Source: Clostridium polynesiense (GTDB lineage Bacteria; Bacillota; Clostridia; Clostridiales; Clostridiaceae). Taken from it: 64,000 nt of DNA. Under the pieces are notes generated by a model. That model was given only the letters and a program-made list of their open reading frames with translations, was not told the origin of the DNA and searched no databases. Numbering within the stretch: position 1 is the first letter of the stretch; each line of letters begins with the position of its first letter. Of the stretch, positions 61,722-64,000 are shown one piece after another. A program made the translations under genes and the position numbers. The stretch is from NCBI RefSeq assembly GCF_000820705.1, contig NZ_CCXI01000142.1, forward strand, positions 124,001-188,000, in the 5' to 3' direction.

Positions 61722-61988
61722 TTAATTATTAAGGAACATATTCTCGTATGGTAAATTTTCACCATTAAGATTTATTAAATTTAGGCTTTCTACTCTCCAT
61801 TTTATTTTACCATCTAAAGAGACTGAATATATATTATCTATTTCATGATCATTAAATGGTATTGATAATAATACAATAACTTGATTATTGACTACCTTAG
61901 TATCTCTAATATCATATTTAAACTTAATAGTTTTGTTATCGATGTTTAATTCTTTTCCATTTATCTTAATTATATTTTTTATTTTCAC
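61722..61988 (-). CDS. hypothetical 88-residue protein, possible immunity gene
   Basis: MKIKNIIKINGKELNIDNKTIKFKYD... IYSVSLDGKIKWRVESLNLINLNGENL: an all-beta, WD/PQQ-like start (GKIKWRVE) that may be cut short. AGGGGAAG ribosome site. It stands in a tandem of immunity genes without its own toxin, so an orphan immunity role is inferred by position only. Confidence 0.5.
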   Translation of the reverse strand: MKIKNIIKINGKELNIDNKTIKFKYDIRDTKVVNNQVIVLLSIPFNDHEIDNIYSVSLDGKIKWRVESLNLINLNGENLPYENMFLNN

Positions 61989-62039
61989 TTCCCCTATTAT
62001 TTTTACGGAGTGACTCTATTCAGTATTTTGCATTAAGTA

Positions 62040-62519
62040 TTATAGACTTTTACCTTGTTCCTCTAAATACTCCTCTAATAATTCTTTTTCATATTCATCT
62101 TTAGGTATTATACCTAATTCATTATATGCCCATCTAATTCTTTATTCTAACTGTCCAATCTGAGAGTTTCTTTTATATTCATATTTAATTTTAAATTTCC
62201 AATTACTATCTAAATAAAATGTGAATGAATACCATTTATCCTGTTCATTATCTTTAAATTCTAACCACAATCTTTTATTTATGGATATTAATTCTCTCCA
62301 GAGTTGTTTATATATTTCTTGGGAGACATTATATTTTCTCGGCATACTGTTACTATAATAATACTCTTTACCATTTTTTTCTTTATAATAAAAACTCGCT
62401 GAACTTACATCTCCAGTTTCTTCAGCATATAATATTATATTATCCCACTCAACAGTTATCATTTCATCTAGCTTCTCTGCAATTTCACCATAATATTTGC
62501 TTAATTTCTTGTCTTCCAT
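62040..62519 (-). pseudogene. YezG-family immunity gene with in-frame nonsense codon
   Basis: MEDKKLSKYYGEIAEKLDEMITVEWDNIILYAEET and PRKYNVSQEIYKQLWRELISINKRLWLEFKDNEQDKWYSFTFYLD are classic YezG (DUF600). The frame stops at TAA (62142-62144) after IGQLE, yet continues in the same frame as RIRWAYNELGIIPKDEYEKELLEEYL to TAA at 62040. That is the normal YezG ending, so a single base change cut off the last 34 residues. A truncated 125-residue protein may still be made. Confidence 0.85.
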
Positions 62520-62520
62520 T

Positions 62521-62655
62521 TTAGTCTCCTCGCTTTAATGTAGCATCCATTGGTTCTAGATTATCTAAATAACCTCCCCCTTGAAAATAAAGGGACGCAG
62601 TTGGAATTTCTAAGAAATTCGTGATTTTAGCAGTTCTATTGGTTGTTTCAAGTAA
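62521..62655 (-). pseudogene. toxin C-terminal tail fragment
   Basis: RTAKITNFLEIPTASLYFQ then GGGYLDNLEPMDATLKRGD, ending in TAA directly before the YezG start. It is the last 44 residues of a toxin whose type I do not recognise. It is the natural partner of the YezG gene. Confidence 0.5.
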
Positions 62656-62713
62656 CATTTACAAATAAGCAATCAATGCATTGTAAACATCCAAACAGGG
62701 GCAATCATAATAA

Positions 62714-62947
62714 CTATAAGATTTTAAAATTCCTTTTAATCCGAGTAAAGAAATAATCTCACGCTTCTTTTTCCGCCGTAAAGATCTTTAAGGCAGCTTT
62801 ATTTCCACGTTCGCTATAGTATACTTCCCACCTTCCATTCTCATTTGAAATGCAGAACACCTCATTTTGCAATCCACCTTTGAGGGAATATGCATCCTTT
62901 GGAATACTTATTTCTTTAAGTTTAACTTCTAACTCTGACAAATTCAT
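62714..62947 (-). pseudogene. immunity gene of a TNT toxin with in-frame nonsense codon
   Basis: MNLSELEVKLKEISIPKDAYSLKGGL and NGRWEVYYSERGNKAALKIFTAEKEA form a small immunity protein typical behind TNT (NAD-glycohydrolase) toxins. TGA at 62759 replaces an expected Cys codon. The frame goes on as DYFFTRIKRNFKIL to TAG at 62714. ATG 62947 overlaps the toxin stop (TGATG). Confidence 0.7.
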
Positions 62948-63120
62948 CAGTCAAATTCCTCCTTTATATAGCCTTCATCTAATAATTCTTGTATTGTCTT
63001 ATTCATTTTGTATTGAATTCCTCCGCCAATTTCATCAAACCAAGACGGAATTTATCCCAATCAATTTTGCCGCTTGCCTGTAAGAATGTCTTGTCTGTAA
63101 CGACTACATTCATCAACTTT
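62947..63120 (-). pseudogene. TNT-type NAD glycohydrolase toxin tail
   Basis: WFDEIGGGIQYKMNKTIQELLDEGYIKEEFD is the end of a TNT domain (GGGxQY, then TVQELxxxGxL). Just upstream DKTFLQASGKIDWDKF can be read in another frame, so the domain is broken by a frameshift. TNT toxins destroy NAD+ in target cells. Confidence 0.7.
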
Positions 63121-63574
63121 AAACTCGCTTTGCTTACCTTATTAAGGCAGAGTCTGTCTTATTATTTATTAGCGACAGAGTTAACCCCATCCAATATATA
63201 CCATAATTTTATCATGCAATTCGCTCTGATTCCATATCTGGTAAAATGTATCAAGTCTTATTCTTTATCATTCCATAGAACGTAGTATCTTTGAAAAATA
63301 TCATTAAATTTTTTATTTCTTTACACGGAAAAAGAGCCAATGCTTCTTCATTAGAAACATTGACTCTTATCACGGTTATAATATATATTTAGCTTTTCTT
63401 TTAATTACAGCTCACTGCATTATTGAAATTATGCATTGCAGAGATTATATTATTTAAATAAACTTTTTTCATCAACCTTCCAATAATTCTACCACATAGT
63501 CTTTACTGTAATTATTAAATATTAGCAATTATTTAATTATTGCAACAAGAATATTTATTTTAGCTTTTAAGCGT
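63121..63574. other. spacer with decayed sequence and terminator repeat
   Basis: No coding frame with a ribosome site. It may contain further degraded toxin sequence (63121-63300) and carries terminator repeat copy B at 63331-63383. Confidence 0.4.
63331..63383 (-). repeat. terminator repeat, copy B
   Basis: AGCCAATGCTTCT...AGAAACATTGACTCTTAT; see 58316-58368. The two copies bracket the whole 5-kb run of toxin cassettes. Confidence 0.75.
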
Positions 63575-64000
63575 TTATTCTTGCGATTCATGTAACATTA
63601 AGAGCAGCTCTGTAAATGAGTCACATAAATAGCTTGTAGCTGATTCCTTATTATTAAATGCTTTTTCATGTTCCCAAAATACTATTCTTGGTTGGTTATT
63701 AGTTCTGTAATCAAAACATATCAAATTTCCAAATGGGTCTTCCGCAAATGGAATTACTTTTTCAACCAATCTATCTTTTACATCATTATAGGTATCTATC
63801 ATATTACTACTATCTTCTTCATCAAAGCTCAAAAGATTGTTAAATACTTCCTCACTACCATTCAAATTAAATCTATTTGGCTTCGGGTATCCACCATCAT
63901 TTTTCATTATAATTTCAACGTAATCCTTCGGGAATTTCACTCCAAAAGTATTCTCTACATTTGAGATAGTTGACATTTCAATATCATCATTTTCACATAT
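63575..64000 (-). CDS. SMI1/KNR4-family immunity protein, 5' end beyond window
   Basis: MSTISNVENTFGVKFPKDYVEIIMKNDGGYPKPNRFNL..., FDEEDSSNMIDTYNDVKDRLVEKVIPFAEDPFGNLICFDYR and WEHEKAF are standard for SMI1/KNR4 immunity proteins (the PFAEDPFGNxxCFDY block is very typical). The frame remains open through ICENDDIE to the right edge, so the true start may lie outside. It is probably the partner of a toxin encoded beyond the edge. Confidence 0.85.
   Translation of the reverse strand: MCENDDIEMSTISNVENTFGVKFPKDYVEIIMKNDGGYPKPNRFNLNGSEEVFNNLLSFDEEDSSNMIDTYNDVKDRLVEKVIPFAEDPFGNLICFDYRTNNQPRIVFWEHEKAFNNKESATSYLCDSFTELLLMLHESQE

Noticed and set aside
59700-63300. Defence island or prophage
   Set aside because: No phage structural, integrase or restriction genes. 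Contents are toxin tips and immunity proteins only.

Overview
This 64-kb window is low-GC, AT-rich DNA with strong AGGAGG-type ribosome binding sites and U-rich intrinsic terminators. It carries a PolC-type replicative polymerase, DUF4317, HflX, UvsE and many small stress and resistance genes. Together these point to a Firmicute of the Clostridium type (Clostridium sensu stricto or a close relative). No rRNA, tRNA, CRISPR array or intact insertion sequence was seen.

Region 1 (1-11.6 kb): an RND exporter with a long coiled-coil insertion runs leftwards behind a TetR-type palindromic operator. Divergent from it is a compact operon: acyl-AMP/CoA ligase, acyl carrier protein, Sfp-type phosphopantetheinyl transferase, ABC ATPase, a 1083-residue coiled-coil FtsX-type permease and a stand-alone condensation-domain protein. 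Read together, the operon looks like a small pathway that activates an acyl chain, loads it on a carrier, transfers it and exports the product. A convergent MerR-zinc ribbon-methyltransferase-like fusion (11.7-12.9 kb) may regulate it.

Region 2 (13-31 kb): resistance-like genes. These are a membrane-anchored class A beta-lactamase-like serine hydrolase, a hexapeptide acyltransferase with a tiny upstream reading frame, an ABC-F ATPase, a MarR-controlled heterodimeric ABC exporter, SdpI and CPBP membrane proteins, and an HflX GTPase. HflX follows a ~560-nt leader holding a 23-codon leader peptide, three successive terminators and two 6-7 residue peptides (MRMRIK, MRLRFYR) of the +X+ type that arrests ribosomes with macrolides. 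This leader is the most interesting signal in the window. Next come a SPL-type radical SAM protein, a DUF1835-like protein, and a TetR gene with matching operators in front of itself and a membrane protein.

Region 3 (31-49.3 kb): polC, an AI-2E family permease, acetyltransferases, an S66 peptidase, an FMN-binding lipoprotein, DUF4317 and a MacB-type ABC operon whose second permease is split. Between them lie decayed genes: an ECF sigma/anti-sigma pair, a truncated permease and a headless HExxH peptidase.

Region 4 (49.3-58.3 kb): a lipoprotein flavoreductase with an FMN-binding domain, a decayed aminoglycoside-resistance pair (AadA-like and AAC(6')-like), a secreted barnase with barstar, UvsE, a nitrilase-family amidase, DUF2200, an alpha/beta hydrolase and an IS256-family remnant.

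Region 5 (58.3-64 kb): a string of orphan polymorphic-toxin C-termini and immunity genes (HNH nuclease, DNA/RNA non-specific endonuclease and TNT NADase tails; SMI1/KNR4 and YezG immunity). Several are broken by nonsense mutations. They are linked by direct repeats in the pre-toxin region and in the terminators, as expected of a toxin-swapping locus whose full-length LXG/Rhs-like parent may lie beyond the right edge.
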